Assembly: GCA_913055605.1 (NCBI GenBank)
Contig: CAJXKJ010000003.1
Coordinates: 62,001-126,000, forward strand
Reading direction: 5' to 3'
DNA from: an uncultured Euryhalocaulis sp.
GTDB taxonomy: Bacteria; Pseudomonadota; Alphaproteobacteria; Caulobacterales; Maricaulaceae
DNA length: 64,000 bases
The position numbers were made by a program, and so were the translations under genes. Shown in pieces: positions 35,925 to 44,564 of the stretch. Every line of letters starts with the position of its first letter. The stretch's first letter is position 1. The notes below the pieces were generated by a model. The model saw only the letters and a list, made by a program, of their open reading frames with translations, was not told where the DNA came from and searched no databases.

Positions 35925-36556
35925 GCGGCGTCCTTGCGGACGACGATCGTGAATTCGTACAGGCCGTAATCGTGCAGCAACGCGACATTGCGGCTGTACA
36001 GGCGCTTGCAGCGGTCGAACAGCGCCAGCGGGTCGGCGTAATAGAGGTCGGGCCGCATGCGGTCGGCGTCGGAATATTTCGTCAGCGCGTTGAAGGCGAA
36101 CCCGGCTGCGGAGGCGCGGTCCATGATGTCCATCGTTTCATGGATCAGCGTGAGCCAGGCCGCATCGTCCGTTCCCAGCCGCACATTGAAAATTCCCGAG
36201 GCCACGCAGACATCGGCCATGCGCGTCGGGGCGCGTCCCGCTTCGAAGGCCACGTTGGCGCGGCCGGCGAACCGCGCGTCCGCCGCGGCCACCATGTCTT
36301 CGGCGATATCGACGCCCAGATAGTCGAAGGGCCGCCCGTCGGCCTCCAGAAAGTCCACCAGCGCGCCATAGCCGCAACCGATCTCGCTGACCGAGATCTG
36401 GTCCGCGCCGTCGGCGACCTTCATCAGCTGGGAAAAGCGCAGGGCCTGGCTCTCGCCGGAATTCCAGTCGACGCCGCGCGCGGTCGCCCCATGCTCCCGC
36501 AGCTTGCCGGAATAATATTCGGCGACGCCGATCAGCGGGTCGTTGGAGCCAGTCAT
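35921..36556 (-). CDS. Class I SAM-dependent methyltransferase
   Basis: A 211-residue methyltransferase and the last gene of the long minus-strand operon. QISVSEIGCGYGALVDFLEA is motif I, FDYLGVDIAEDMVAAADARF is motif II, and ADVCVASGIFNVRLGTDD fills the motif IV position. LLHDYGLYEFTIVVRK closes the domain. ATG 36556 is chosen because it follows the upstream stop by seven bases and matches the domain start; a longer frame reaches 36676 inside the PhyH gene. It converges on and slightly overlaps the WecE gene. Confidence 0.8.
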   Translation of the reverse strand: MTGSNDPLIGVAEYYSGKLREHGATARGVDWNSGESQALRFSQLMKVADGADQISVSEIGCGYGALVDFLEADGRPFDYLGVDIAEDMVAAADARFAGRANVAFEAGRAPTRMADVCVASGIFNVRLGTDDAAWLTLIHETMDIMDRASAAGFAFNALTKYSDADRMRPDLYYADPLALFDRCKRLYSRNVALLHDYGLYEFTIVVRKDAA

Positions 36557-36563
36557 GCGCGCG

Positions 36564-37376
36564 CTATTGGGCCTTGGCCGCGCGCTGCGCGATATAGTCG
36601 TCGACCGAACGCGCCGGGTCGGATTCATAGCCGAGCAGCCGGGCGAGCTCGGGCCGGTCGGCCCATTTCCCCTCAAGCAGGGCGGGCAGCACGATCTGCT
36701 GTTTCATCAGCGGGATTGCGTAAACATGGTTCAGGGCGCGGCGGGGCCGGCCCGACACGTTGCGGCCGGCGCGGTGATAGAGCATCCCGTCCATGATCAG
36801 ATAGGAGCCCGCCGGCGCGGTGACCGGAACCTCGTTGCGGGCGACATAGTCGTCGGACGGAAACGCCGGAACCCGGTGAGAGCCGGGCAGCACGGCGGTT
36901 GCGCCCGTCTCGGCCGTAAAATCGTCCAGGCACAGCAGGGCGTTCAGGGCCAGCGGGCGGCTGGACGTGAAATGCTGATAGGGCAGGTCGCGGTGGAACG
37001 CCGATTGGGAATGCTGGTCGCCGCTGGTGTTCAGATTGCCGTTCTGCTGGGTCAGCAGGACATAGCCCCCGGTCATCCGCTCGGCGATGGCCAGAACGTC
37101 GTCATGGGTGGCGGCGGCGAGAAACTGCTCGTCGAACGCCAGAGGCGCCCGCACCACGCCATATTCGCCGATCCGGCGCATCGCGTCCGCGCCGCCGCAT
37201 CGCGCAATCTGCTGCTCGTGCAGCGATTCCAGAGACGACCGGAACCGCTCCAGCGTCCCGGCGTCGAAGCCGCCGTCGATGACGGTAAAGCCCCGGTGCT
37301 CGATCTCTTCGATATGCGCCGAGAGACGGTCAGACCCCGCCGCCCGCTCGCGTACGCCGTAGACTGGAGCCCCCAT
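36564..37376 (-). CDS. Phytanoyl-CoA dioxygenase (PhyH)-like Fe(II)/2-oxoglutarate oxygenase
   Basis: A 270-residue PhyH protein. FHRDLPYQHFTSSRPLALN carries His128-x-Asp130, ATAVLPGSHRVPAF is the PGSH loop, LYHRAGRN holds distal His201, and Arg212/213 in GRPRRALNHVYAI is the co-substrate anchor. ATG 37376 is preceded by AAGGAGGG. It is divergent from the PhyH protein at 1293. PhyH enzymes in sugar loci hydroxylate or oxidise nucleotide sugars, side chains or methyl groups; here the immediate neighbours are two methyltransferases, so oxidation of an added group is a reasonable guess, not a finding. Confidence 0.85.
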   Translation of the reverse strand: MGAPVYGVRERAAGSDRLSAHIEEIEHRGFTVIDGGFDAGTLERFRSSLESLHEQQIARCGGADAMRRIGEYGVVRAPLAFDEQFLAAATHDDVLAIAERMTGGYVLLTQQNGNLNTSGDQHSQSAFHRDLPYQHFTSSRPLALNALLCLDDFTAETGATAVLPGSHRVPAFPSDDYVARNEVPVTAPAGSYLIMDGMLYHRAGRNVSGRPRRALNHVYAIPLMKQQIVLPALLEGKWADRPELARLLGYESDPARSVDDYIAQRAAKAQ

Positions 37377-37404
37377 GCCGGCCGACCCTCCTTGCTGGCC
37401 TGTT

Positions 37405-38547
37405 CTAGCCGACATTGTCCGCCGCTTTCCACATGACAGGCGCATGGCCGTCGGCGCGCAGCCGGTCCGCCAGCGCCGGCTGCACCGACGGGTCGGTCAG
37501 CAGCAGGACCGCGCGGCCCGGCTGCGGCTCAAGCGTGCGATAGTCGGAAATGGGCAGCTCGCCAATCCGCCCTTCGCCGCCGTCCATCACGATCCCGTCC
37601 AGGCGGCTCCAGGCGCGCGGCGCATAGGCGCGGATCAGGGTCGCCATTTCTCCCGCCCCGAAGCCGACGACCGAGCGATAGGGCGCCAGCGCGTCGGTGA
37701 GGCGATCATCGAGGGTCCGCCACGCCTCCAGCAATTCCGCGCGTTCGCGCGCGATCCGCTCGGCGTCCGCGTCGGGCGCTTCGGACGCCTCACCGCGCGC
37801 GAAAACCCACGCCCGGAACCCGGGCAGGCCGGCGGCCTCGCCCGTTTCACTGGCCACGATGCGCAGCGCCGCCGCCCCGGCCAGCCGTGCCATAGCGGCG
37901 GCCGTGAAGCTGGAGATGTGGTCGTGGAACAGGAGTTCGGTGGAGGGGGCGCCGCCGTCCGGACAGATCGCCACGACGCGCCCTTCGGGCGACGCGGCCT
38001 CGCGGCAGGCGCGGAGAAACGCCGCCGGATCGGCCTGGTGCTCCATGACATTGACCGAAAGCACGAGGTCCGCCTGCCCGGTCGGCGCCTGTGAGGCGCC
38101 GAAGGCGCCAGTCTTGACTGCGAAGCCCAGCGCCGCGGCCTGGGCCGCCGCCGCGGGGGCCGGCTCCACGCCCGACATGTCCAGGCCAGGATAACGGGCC
38201 CGCAGCTGCGCCATCAGCGATCCGTTTCCGCATCCGACTTCATAAAGGGAGCGCACCCGGTCCAGGCCGACCAGTCCGTCCAGCCAGCGCGCGTATTTTT
38301 CCTGACGCGCGGCTTCGAAATTCCCGCCCGGCGCATGCGCGTAGAGCGAATAGGACTCGTCATAGAAGGCGGCGATCTCGGCGGGCGAGGGCGGCGTTAC
38401 ATGCTCCCCCAGTCCGCACTGCATACAGCTTCGCCGCGCCAGTTCATGGTCGACAATGCGGCCGTCGCTCAGCATGGCGCGTGGGCCCGGGACAGGAAGC
38501 GTACGGAATGTCGTCCCCCCGCAGGCGGGGCACGCCCGGTCAGTCAT
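37405..38547 (-). CDS. Sugar C-methyltransferase-like protein with N-terminal zinc-binding domain
   Basis: A 380-residue three-part protein of the NovU/TylC3 type. CPACGGTTFRTL and CMQCGLGEHVTPP give four Cys for the N-terminal zinc site; RSLYEVGCGNGSLMAQLRAR (motif I), LDMSGVEPAPAAAAQA and LVLSVNVMEHQADPAAFLRA form the SAM domain; YRSVVGFGAGEMATLIRAYA begins the C-terminal Rossmann-like domain. Members methylate carbon atoms of keto-deoxy nucleotide sugars (as in mycarose or evernimicin pathways). The 4-keto sugar could come from the SDRs in this region. It overlaps the GT2 at 38540 by eight bases. Confidence 0.87.
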   Translation of the reverse strand: MTDRACPACGGTTFRTLPVPGPRAMLSDGRIVDHELARRSCMQCGLGEHVTPPSPAEIAAFYDESYSLYAHAPGGNFEAARQEKYARWLDGLVGLDRVRSLYEVGCGNGSLMAQLRARYPGLDMSGVEPAPAAAAQAAALGFAVKTGAFGASQAPTGQADLVLSVNVMEHQADPAAFLRACREAASPEGRVVAICPDGGAPSTELLFHDHISSFTAAAMARLAGAAALRIVASETGEAAGLPGFRAWVFARGEASEAPDADAERIARERAELLEAWRTLDDRLTDALAPYRSVVGFGAGEMATLIRAYAPRAWSRLDGIVMDGGEGRIGELPISDYRTLEPQPGRAVLLLTDPSVQPALADRLRADGHAPVMWKAADNVG

Positions 38548-39484
38548 AGTCCGCGTCGGTGCGGTACAGATGGCGGACGATCATATAGGGTCGCCGCTTC
38601 GTCTCTTCGAATATCCGCGCGACATAGATGCCGATAAAGCCGATCAGCAGGACGGAGATGCCGCCGAACATCCAGATCGACGCCATCAGGGACGTCCAGC
38701 CGGCGAGCGCATCCTGGGTGATCAGATAGCGGATAATGAAAAACGCGCAGATCACCGAGGAGGCGATCGACAGGGCAAGCCCGGCATTGAAGGCGAAATA
38801 GAGCGGTGTGGCGGAGAAGGAGGTCACATAGTCCAGGGCCAGCCGGACCTTCCTGCCGATGTGATAATTGGACCGCGCGCGCCGCTCGGTCTTTTCGACC
38901 GTCAGCGCGGCCTGCTCGAACCCGGTCAGCATCCACAGGCCGGAGATCACGACGTCCCGTTCCTCATGCCGGATGAGATTGTCGACATAGCGGCGCGTCA
39001 TCAGCCGGACGGTCGTCAGATTGCGCGGGATCGACACGCCGCCCAGTTTCGAGATCAGCCAGTAGAAAAGCTCGCCGCTGATGCGTTCGCCGATATGGCC
39101 GCGGCGGATCGCCTGGACGCCATAAACGACGTCGCAATCGCCCTTTTGCAGCCTTTCGTGGAAGCGGATCAGTTCGGCGGGGTCTTCCTCCAGATCGATG
39201 TCGATCAGAAAGACCAGCTCCCCCCGGGCATGGCGCAGGCCGGCCATCATCGCCCGGTGGTGGCCGAAATTGCGGGAAAGGTCGACGACGACGACGCGCG
39301 GGTCGGTCCGGTGCAGCTCGATTGCGGCGGCAAGGCTGTCGTCCGGCGACCCGTCGTTCACCAGGACGATCTCATAGTCGTCGGTTATGGCCTGGGCTGC
39401 CTCGCTGGCGCGCTGATGGAATTCGCGCACATAGCCGGCGGAGCGATACATCGTCGCGACGACCGACAGCTTTACCCCGCGCAT
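38540..39484 (-). CDS. GtrB/DPM1-type family 2 glycosyltransferase with C-terminal membrane segments
   Basis: A 314-residue GT2. KLSVVATMYRSAGYVREFHQ starts the domain, IVLVNDGSPDDSLAAAIEL follows, and ELVFLIDIDLEEDPAELI holds the D-x-D-x-E-x-x-P motif of the DPM1/GtrB group. Two C-terminal spans (about 225-255 and 262-290) end in ARIFEETKRRPYMIVRHLY. It should load a sugar on undecaprenyl phosphate for a membrane transferase. ATG 39484 is used; a frame from 39583 is longer. It is distinct from the GT2 at 24002. Confidence 0.86.
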   Translation of the reverse strand: MRGVKLSVVATMYRSAGYVREFHQRASEAAQAITDDYEIVLVNDGSPDDSLAAAIELHRTDPRVVVVDLSRNFGHHRAMMAGLRHARGELVFLIDIDLEEDPAELIRFHERLQKGDCDVVYGVQAIRRGHIGERISGELFYWLISKLGGVSIPRNLTTVRLMTRRYVDNLIRHEERDVVISGLWMLTGFEQAALTVEKTERRARSNYHIGRKVRLALDYVTSFSATPLYFAFNAGLALSIASSVICAFFIIRYLITQDALAGWTSLMASIWMFGGISVLLIGFIGIYVARIFEETKRRPYMIVRHLYRTDADYD

Positions 39485-39533
39485 TGAGCGTCCCCCCGCC
39501 GCAGCCGCCATTATTGTGGGCCGAATCGCGCCG

Positions 39534-40436
39534 TCATTGCCAGACCGCCAGCCCGAAGCCGGTGCGGCCATACCCGTCGCCATTATAGAAGAGAAAGAGG
39601 CGCCCGTTGTGCTCGACGACGCAGGGATAGCAGGCAGCTTCGCTCTCCCAGCCCTCGCCGGAGGGCGCGAGGCCGTATTCCTCGTCGCACCGCCGCCAGG
39701 CCAGCCCGTCCTCCGAAACGGCCGCGGCGATGCGATAGGCCTCGCCGCGCGCGGCGAACCACATGCGGAACCCGCCTTCGACCGGAACGACGCACGGCCG
39801 CGCCAGGGCGAATTCCCCGGACGCCGCGAAATCGACCGCCGGCGCGGGGGACCGCTCCCAGTGCAGCCCGTCCTGTGAGCGTGCGTGCTTGATCACATGC
39901 TCCATATCGGCGGACGTCGCGCCCCAGGCGCGATTGGAGCCGTACCACATGCGCCAGTCGTCCGGGGCCAGGCGAATGACCCAGGGATAGGACAGGGTGA
40001 AGGGGTCCTCCGGCGACCTGTCCATAATCGGTCCCTGATACATGGGCGCGAAGGCGGGCGCGCCGCGGCTGCCTGACGCTACGCCGATACCGTTCCGCCA
40101 TGGCGCGGTCACGCCCAGATTCCAGCCCATGTAATAGAGCCGGTCTTCCCCGTCGCATGGGACGATGCAGCCGACGCCCACGCCGCTGTCGTCGAATCCG
40201 CCGGCCGGGCCGGGACCCAGAACCGGCGCGCGGCCTTCGTCGCGTACGGCCGGGGAATCGCCCAGTTCGACATCCACCCAGGCGACCGAGGACCGGTTCG
40301 AATCGTCCCGCGTGCTGAAAAAGACCCGGTACAGGTCGCCATCCAGCCGGGCCGGGGTGGGCAGGGCGGCGTGGCTGCGCGCCCAGTCCGCCTGGCCCGA
40401 GGGCCCGTAGAGACGCCCCAGACGCCGCCAGGCCAC
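39534..40436 (-). CDS. Predicted beta-propeller glycosidase-like protein
   Basis: A 300-residue protein with repeating beta segments and Trp/Tyr-rich loops (RLYYMGWNLGVTAPWRNGIG, WRMWYGSNRAWGA, GFRMWFAARGEAYRIAAAVS, LFLFYNGDGYGRTGFGLAVW) in a regular spacing, the pattern of five-bladed GH32/43/62/130-type propellers. No signal peptide is present, so it acts in the cytoplasm or has a binding role. The start is GTG 40436, one base after the stop of the PglD-like gene. It could be a phosphorylase or hydrolase of the glycan, or a non-catalytic sugar-binding protein; catalytic residues cannot be assigned. Confidence 0.7.
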   Translation of the reverse strand: MAWRRLGRLYGPSGQADWARSHAALPTPARLDGDLYRVFFSTRDDSNRSSVAWVDVELGDSPAVRDEGRAPVLGPGPAGGFDDSGVGVGCIVPCDGEDRLYYMGWNLGVTAPWRNGIGVASGSRGAPAFAPMYQGPIMDRSPEDPFTLSYPWVIRLAPDDWRMWYGSNRAWGATSADMEHVIKHARSQDGLHWERSPAPAVDFAASGEFALARPCVVPVEGGFRMWFAARGEAYRIAAAVSEDGLAWRRCDEEYGLAPSGEGWESEAACYPCVVEHNGRLFLFYNGDGYGRTGFGLAVWQ

Positions 40437-40437
40437 G

Positions 40438-41109
40438 TCAGATGCTCCGCAGCTTGCTGCTGGGAATCTTCGCGGCTTCGGATTTCGGGCCGGGGAACAC
40501 CGACTCTTCCGGACAGTCCGCGGTGATTGCCGCGCCCATGCCGATCACCGATCGCGCGCCGACCGTAACGCCGTCGCGCAGGGTGGCGTTGACGCCGATA
40601 AAGCTGCGCGCGCCGATGCGGCAATTTCCGGAGACCACGACGTGAGAGGCGATGAAGACGTCGTCCTCGATCACGCTGTGATGGCCGATATGGTTGCCGC
40701 TCCACAGCGTCACATTGGCGCCGATGCGGACGAAGGGCTGGATCGTGTTGTCCTCCAGGATGAACGCGTTCTCCCCCGGTGCGAAGCCGGGAAAGGTCGT
40801 GGCGCGGGAGCTGACATAGGAGGCCAGCGCATAGCCCCTGGCGCGCATCGCCTGAACCTTGTCGGCGCGGACGCTGTTCAGCTTCGAATAGCTGACGGCC
40901 ACGAAGGCGTCGCAGTCCGCGGCCGGCCACTCCCGATCCACCTCTTCCAGCGCGACGACTGGCCGGCCCTGAAAGCTGTCTTCTTTCTTGAATTCGCCGT
41001 CGACGACAAAGGCCTGCACGCTGCGGCCGCTATCATGTTCGAAATAGAAAGCGGCCAGTTCGGCGATCTGGCCGGCGCCGAAAATGACGATGTGTTTCGC
41101 CTGACTCAC
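40438..41109 (-). CDS. PglD-like sugar O/N-acyltransferase (left-handed beta-helix)
   Basis: A 223-residue protein with an N-terminal Rossmann-like part (KHIVIFGAGQIAELAAFYFE, residues 5-24) and a C-terminal hexapeptide-repeat helix: IQPFVRIGANVTLWSGNHIG (about 125-144), SVIEDDVFIASHVVVSGNCR, IGARSFIGVNATLRDGVTVG. HIGHH carries the catalytic His typical of PglD and NeuD. It likely acetylates an amino sugar or a hydroxyl of the glycan. An amino sugar made by the WecE-type enzyme would be a fitting acceptor. A desaturase and methyltransferase precede it in the operon. Confidence 0.85.
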   Translation of the reverse strand: MSQAKHIVIFGAGQIAELAAFYFEHDSGRSVQAFVVDGEFKKEDSFQGRPVVALEEVDREWPAADCDAFVAVSYSKLNSVRADKVQAMRARGYALASYVSSRATTFPGFAPGENAFILEDNTIQPFVRIGANVTLWSGNHIGHHSVIEDDVFIASHVVVSGNCRIGARSFIGVNATLRDGVTVGARSVIGMGAAITADCPEESVFPGPKSEAAKIPSSKLRSI

Positions 41110-41141
41110 CGGCCGCCGTCCCCTGACAATTCCATCCGGAG

Positions 41142-41930
41142 CTAGGTGTTTACGCCCGGCGCCTTTCCGAACCCGATCATCGTGACCCCGTAGCCCGTAT
41201 TATAGAACATCCGCTGCAGCACAAAGAGCGGATAGAGCGTGACGCGGTTCAGGATGAGCTTCACCCAGGCGGGAAACACGGTCTTCCAGGGAATGTCCCG
41301 GATGCCGCTGGTCTCGGTCTGCTGACGCTGGCTCTGGCCGATTTTCTTGGCCTCGTCGCTGTTCTTCACCAGGGCGTCGCCGATACGGAACAGGATATTG
41401 GCCACCGGCACCGCCACGGACCAGACGCGGACGTCCTCCAGCCCCCCGGCGACCAGAACGCGCTCCAGATCCTCCCGGTCGTAGCGGCGCAAATGGCCGA
41501 CCGTCTCGTCCTCGAACGACCAGTGGTCGCGCCGTCCCGGAACGGCCAGGACCAGCAGCCCGCCCGGCTTGACGAGCCGGAGCAGCCGGCGGGCGAAATC
41601 GACGTCGTCCTCGACATGCTCCATGACCATATAGCTGAGCGCCATGTCCTGCTTCGGCAGCTCCTGGTCCAGCTCGGTCGCGTCGCCCTCCACCAGGCGA
41701 TAGGCGCCGGCCGCGATTTCCTCGGCCAGATTGGATTCGGCAATCCGCAGGGCGTCGCGGGAAAAGTCGACGCCCACGCCGGTCAGCCCCAGAGAGCAGA
41801 GCAGTTTGGACATCTGCCCCCCGCCGCAGCCGACATCAACGAAGGTCCGGACATCCCGGTCCTTGATAAGGTCGCGTAGGGCTTCGTTGTTACAGAACGT
41901 GCCGGGCGGATCGATCCGGACAAAATTCAT
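41142..41930 (-). CDS. Class I SAM-dependent methyltransferase
   Basis: A 262-residue methyltransferase. TFVDVGCGGGQMSKLLCSLG is motif I, GVGVDFSRDALRIAESNLAE is motif II, and MALSYMVMEHVEDDVDFARR is motif IV. It has an extra C-terminal region with a short hydrophobic patch (LILNRVTLYPLFVLQRMFYN), so it may associate with the membrane. ATG 41930 overlaps the desaturase stop in an ATGA arrangement. A long upstream open frame up to 42521 is a shadow of the desaturase gene and is rejected. Confidence 0.86.
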   Translation of the reverse strand: MNFVRIDPPGTFCNNEALRDLIKDRDVRTFVDVGCGGGQMSKLLCSLGLTGVGVDFSRDALRIAESNLAEEIAAGAYRLVEGDATELDQELPKQDMALSYMVMEHVEDDVDFARRLLRLVKPGGLLVLAVPGRRDHWSFEDETVGHLRRYDREDLERVLVAGGLEDVRVWSVAVPVANILFRIGDALVKNSDEAKKIGQSQRQQTETSGIRDIPWKTVFPAWVKLILNRVTLYPLFVLQRMFYNTGYGVTMIGFGKAPGVNT

Positions 41931-42925
41931 GAACTGGTTCCCATGATGCTGGACCCCTGTCCGGGGACGGGACGGCGGGCGAGATACAGCCAGGCGGTGC
42001 CGACATAGCCCGGGCGTTCGATATACCGGCCTGCGAAATCCGGATCGTTTTCCACCAGCCAGACATGCGCCGCGCGGACATTGAACGTGGGCACGGTCGG
42101 ATAGAGGTGATGCACGTGATGGAAGTGGAAATCGTGCTGGCTGATGAAGAAGCGCTCGATCGCCGGCCCGTTCATGAAGAAACGCCTGTTCTGTTCTGCG
42201 TCGTTCTGCGGCTCGCCGCCCGGCAGGACATGTTCGGAGAAGGAGCGGATCGCCTCGAACAGCGTGGTCAGCGTGGCCAGGGGCGCCAGATAGAAGGCGA
42301 AATAGACCCACCAGGACGACGCCAGGGTGAAATAGGCCAGTATTCCGACCTGAATGGCGATCAGCCAGATGAAATCCTTCCGCTGCAGATCGGCGGCGAC
42401 GGGAATCTTGCTCGACTGCGGCCCCTCGGGCAGGCGCGCGGCCAGTCCGCCCAGCCCCAGAACCCCGAGAGCCGCGCGCGCCACGCCCTGGCCGACGGCC
42501 AGCAGGCGGCCGCCAAAGCAATGGAAGGCGAGGAAGCGCAGGAATTTGAGAGCGGGCTCTTTGCCGCGCGTATTGTGAAACGCCTCGTTCGGATCATCCG
42601 GCGAGCCCACCGCGCGGTGATGCTGCATATGGACCGTGCGGCCGAAGAAAAACTGCGTCCCCAGAAACGCCGACAGAAACCGCCCGACCCAGTCGTTCAG
42701 CGCCGCGGAGCGGAACAGCAGCCGGTGCATCGTTTCGTGCTGGAGGATGTAGAGGGACTGGCCGTACGCGCCGACCAGAATATAGGCGACGACATAGGCC
42801 GCCCAGTGCCCGATCCAGAAGGCGGCGACGCCCGCCAGGGCGACCACGGCCATGCCGAGGCCCACATGGAGCCAGGCCAGATCATCCCGTTTCTGGAGGA
42901 GGTGTGCGGGCAGTTTGATCTGCAC
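41927..42925 (-). CDS. Membrane fatty-acid desaturase/hydroxylase
   Basis: A 332-residue integral-membrane desaturase with all three histidine boxes: LQHETMH (His63, His67), HMQHH (His99, His102, His103) and HFHHVHH (His267 to His273). Four hydrophobic spans are visible. GTG 42925 is preferred because it is 32 bases after the upstream stop and has GAGAGA upstream; the longer frame to 43057 lies inside the preceding gene. It acts on acyl chains at the inner membrane. In this position it may modify a lipid anchor or an acyl substituent of the glycan, or be carried as a membrane-adaptation gene. Confidence 0.87.
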   Translation of the reverse strand: MQIKLPAHLLQKRDDLAWLHVGLGMAVVALAGVAAFWIGHWAAYVVAYILVGAYGQSLYILQHETMHRLLFRSAALNDWVGRFLSAFLGTQFFFGRTVHMQHHRAVGSPDDPNEAFHNTRGKEPALKFLRFLAFHCFGGRLLAVGQGVARAALGVLGLGGLAARLPEGPQSSKIPVAADLQRKDFIWLIAIQVGILAYFTLASSWWVYFAFYLAPLATLTTLFEAIRSFSEHVLPGGEPQNDAEQNRRFFMNGPAIERFFISQHDFHFHHVHHLYPTVPTFNVRAAHVWLVENDPDFAGRYIERPGYVGTAWLYLARRPVPGQGSSIMGTSS

Positions 42926-42957
42926 AGATCGTCTCTCATACAGCGATTGCGGAGCGG

Positions 42958-43842
42958 TCAAGCGTGCGCCCGCGTCGAACCCGCCGCCTGTCCCGCTTTC
43001 CTGCACCCGACCAGGCAACTCGCCCCGGCCGGGACCGTTCGCCCATTCTTCAGCCATTTCAGCTCGCCCTCAAGGCCGGCCTGAAGCGCCCGCCCCGCCG
43101 CATTTTCCGGCAGCATGTGATCGTCCGCCGACCGGGTTTTGCGGACGCCGGTCAGCCCCAGACGGTAGGGCAGGGCGCGCAGCAGCAGGATCGGAAGGAT
43201 CATCGCCGCGAAATAATAGCTGGCGAATACCGGCTCAAAGCCCGTCTCTTCAAGAAGGCGGCGCAGGCCGCCCATCGTATAGCGCCGGAAATGGCCGGCC
43301 TCGATATCCTCCTGCGACCACAGCGCGGCATGGGTCGGCACGGCGAGATACAGCATGCCCCCAGGCGCCAGCGCATCGTGCAGGCGCAGCAGCGCCCCCC
43401 GGTCGTCCTCGATATGCTCCAGCACGTCGAACAGACCGGCCGCGGGGATGGATTTGGACGGGAGGGTTAGGTCCTGAAACGCTGCCGCGATGGTCGGCAC
43501 GTTGCGCGCCAGGGCCTTTGCCGAGCCGGCCGGGCTGGGTTCGATGACGACCGCCGGAAAGCCGCGCGCGATCAGGCCGGCGGAGACGAAGCCGTTGCCG
43601 CCGCCGATGTCGAAGACGGGGCCGGGCGGCGGGTTGCGTTCGATCATGGCAAGCACGGCCGCGTTGCGGTGCGCGAACCAGTAGGAGCGGTCCTCGACCT
43701 CTCCGACCATGGACAGGCCGTCCTCGGGATAGGACACCGCGCCGGAGACCGGCGCCTCCCACCGCATCTCGCCGGTCCTGCGCAGTTCGGGGACGCGGCC
43801 GCACCACCGGGCGATCATTTCGAGATCCGCGGGGGCGGTCAT
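42958..43842 (-). CDS. Class I SAM-dependent methyltransferase with C-terminal hydrophobic segment
   Basis: A 294-residue methyltransferase. VFDIGGGNGFVSAGLIARG is motif I, VVIEPSPAGSAKALARN follows, and AAGLFDVLEHIEDDRGALLR is motif IV. APGGMLYLAVPTHAALWSQE and the FRRYTMGGLRRLLEETGF block match glycan-locus methyltransferases that act at the membrane; a hydrophobic stretch YYFAAMILPILLLRALPYRL (about 208-227) supports that. Its start overlaps the WbqC-like gene stop by four bases (ATGA). Confidence 0.84.
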   Translation of the reverse strand: MTAPADLEMIARWCGRVPELRRTGEMRWEAPVSGAVSYPEDGLSMVGEVEDRSYWFAHRNAAVLAMIERNPPPGPVFDIGGGNGFVSAGLIARGFPAVVIEPSPAGSAKALARNVPTIAAAFQDLTLPSKSIPAAGLFDVLEHIEDDRGALLRLHDALAPGGMLYLAVPTHAALWSQEDIEAGHFRRYTMGGLRRLLEETGFEPVFASYYFAAMILPILLLRALPYRLGLTGVRKTRSADDHMLPENAAGRALQAGLEGELKWLKNGRTVPAGASCLVGCRKAGQAAGSTRAHA

Positions 43843-44564
43843 CGGTCCTCGCCGGGCGACGCGAATTTCATCAGGCGCGGAGCCTCCGGTCCGGTGTTGA
43901 GGATCAGGTCGATAACAGAGACGCCGTGTTCGAACGGCGCGCCAAGCTGCGGATATTCAGGATATCCGCCGTAATCCATCCATTCCACGGCGACGCCGGC
44001 GGCGCTGAAGGTCTCCTCTCGGAAATAGGCTTTCGCGGCGGGACCTGACAGATAGATGGACGCGCCGCGCTTCAGGCAGATATCCAGCAGCCGGTCGGTC
44101 GCCTTTCCGGACGCATCCAGGTCGCTGGCGCTGACGATGGGCGTGGTCACCCCCAGGATCCCGCACAGGTGCCGGATGAAGGCCTCATCGGCCTTGTCCA
44201 GCGTGGGGCAGGCCGCAGCCGCTTCGTACATGGCGCGCAGGGCGGGCTCGTATTCGGAAAAGAACGGCGCCCGCTTATAGCTGCGCGCGATATAGGCGAA
44301 ATGCTCTTCGGCCCAGTTCGGGTCGGCGATCTCGGTCTCGCTGATCTTCTGGAACCGCCGGCCACTCTGCCGCACCGGGATGGTAAGCCAGTGCGGCCCG
44401 TCCGACCCTTTCACCAGATTGCGATTGTACCAGGTGCGTTTGACGAACTGGACGTCGTCGAACAGGACGAATTCGCCGCATCGCGCGATGATGTCGAAAT
44501 AGCCCTTCCACGGAATGTAACAGGGCTGGACGATCGCGATGCGCTTGCCTGCCGGCGGGGCCAT
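43839..44564 (-). CDS. WbqC-family protein
   Basis: A 241-residue protein of the WbqC family. RIAIVQPCYIPWKGYFDIIA (residues 8-27) and FVLFDDVQFVKRTWYNRNLV are its two hallmarks, followed by HWLTIPVRQSGRRFQKISET. WbqC-like proteins occur in O-antigen and lipid loci, possibly as aminoacyl or sugar transferases; biochemical function is not settled. The start ATG 44564 overlaps the upstream membrane protein stop by one base (TGATG). The frame to 44756 is longer and lies inside the upstream gene. Confidence 0.88.
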   Translation of the reverse strand: MAPPAGKRIAIVQPCYIPWKGYFDIIARCGEFVLFDDVQFVKRTWYNRNLVKGSDGPHWLTIPVRQSGRRFQKISETEIADPNWAEEHFAYIARSYKRAPFFSEYEPALRAMYEAAAACPTLDKADEAFIRHLCGILGVTTPIVSASDLDASGKATDRLLDICLKRGASIYLSGPAAKAYFREETFSAAGVAVEWMDYGGYPEYPQLGAPFEHGVSVIDLILNTGPEAPRLMKFASPGEDR

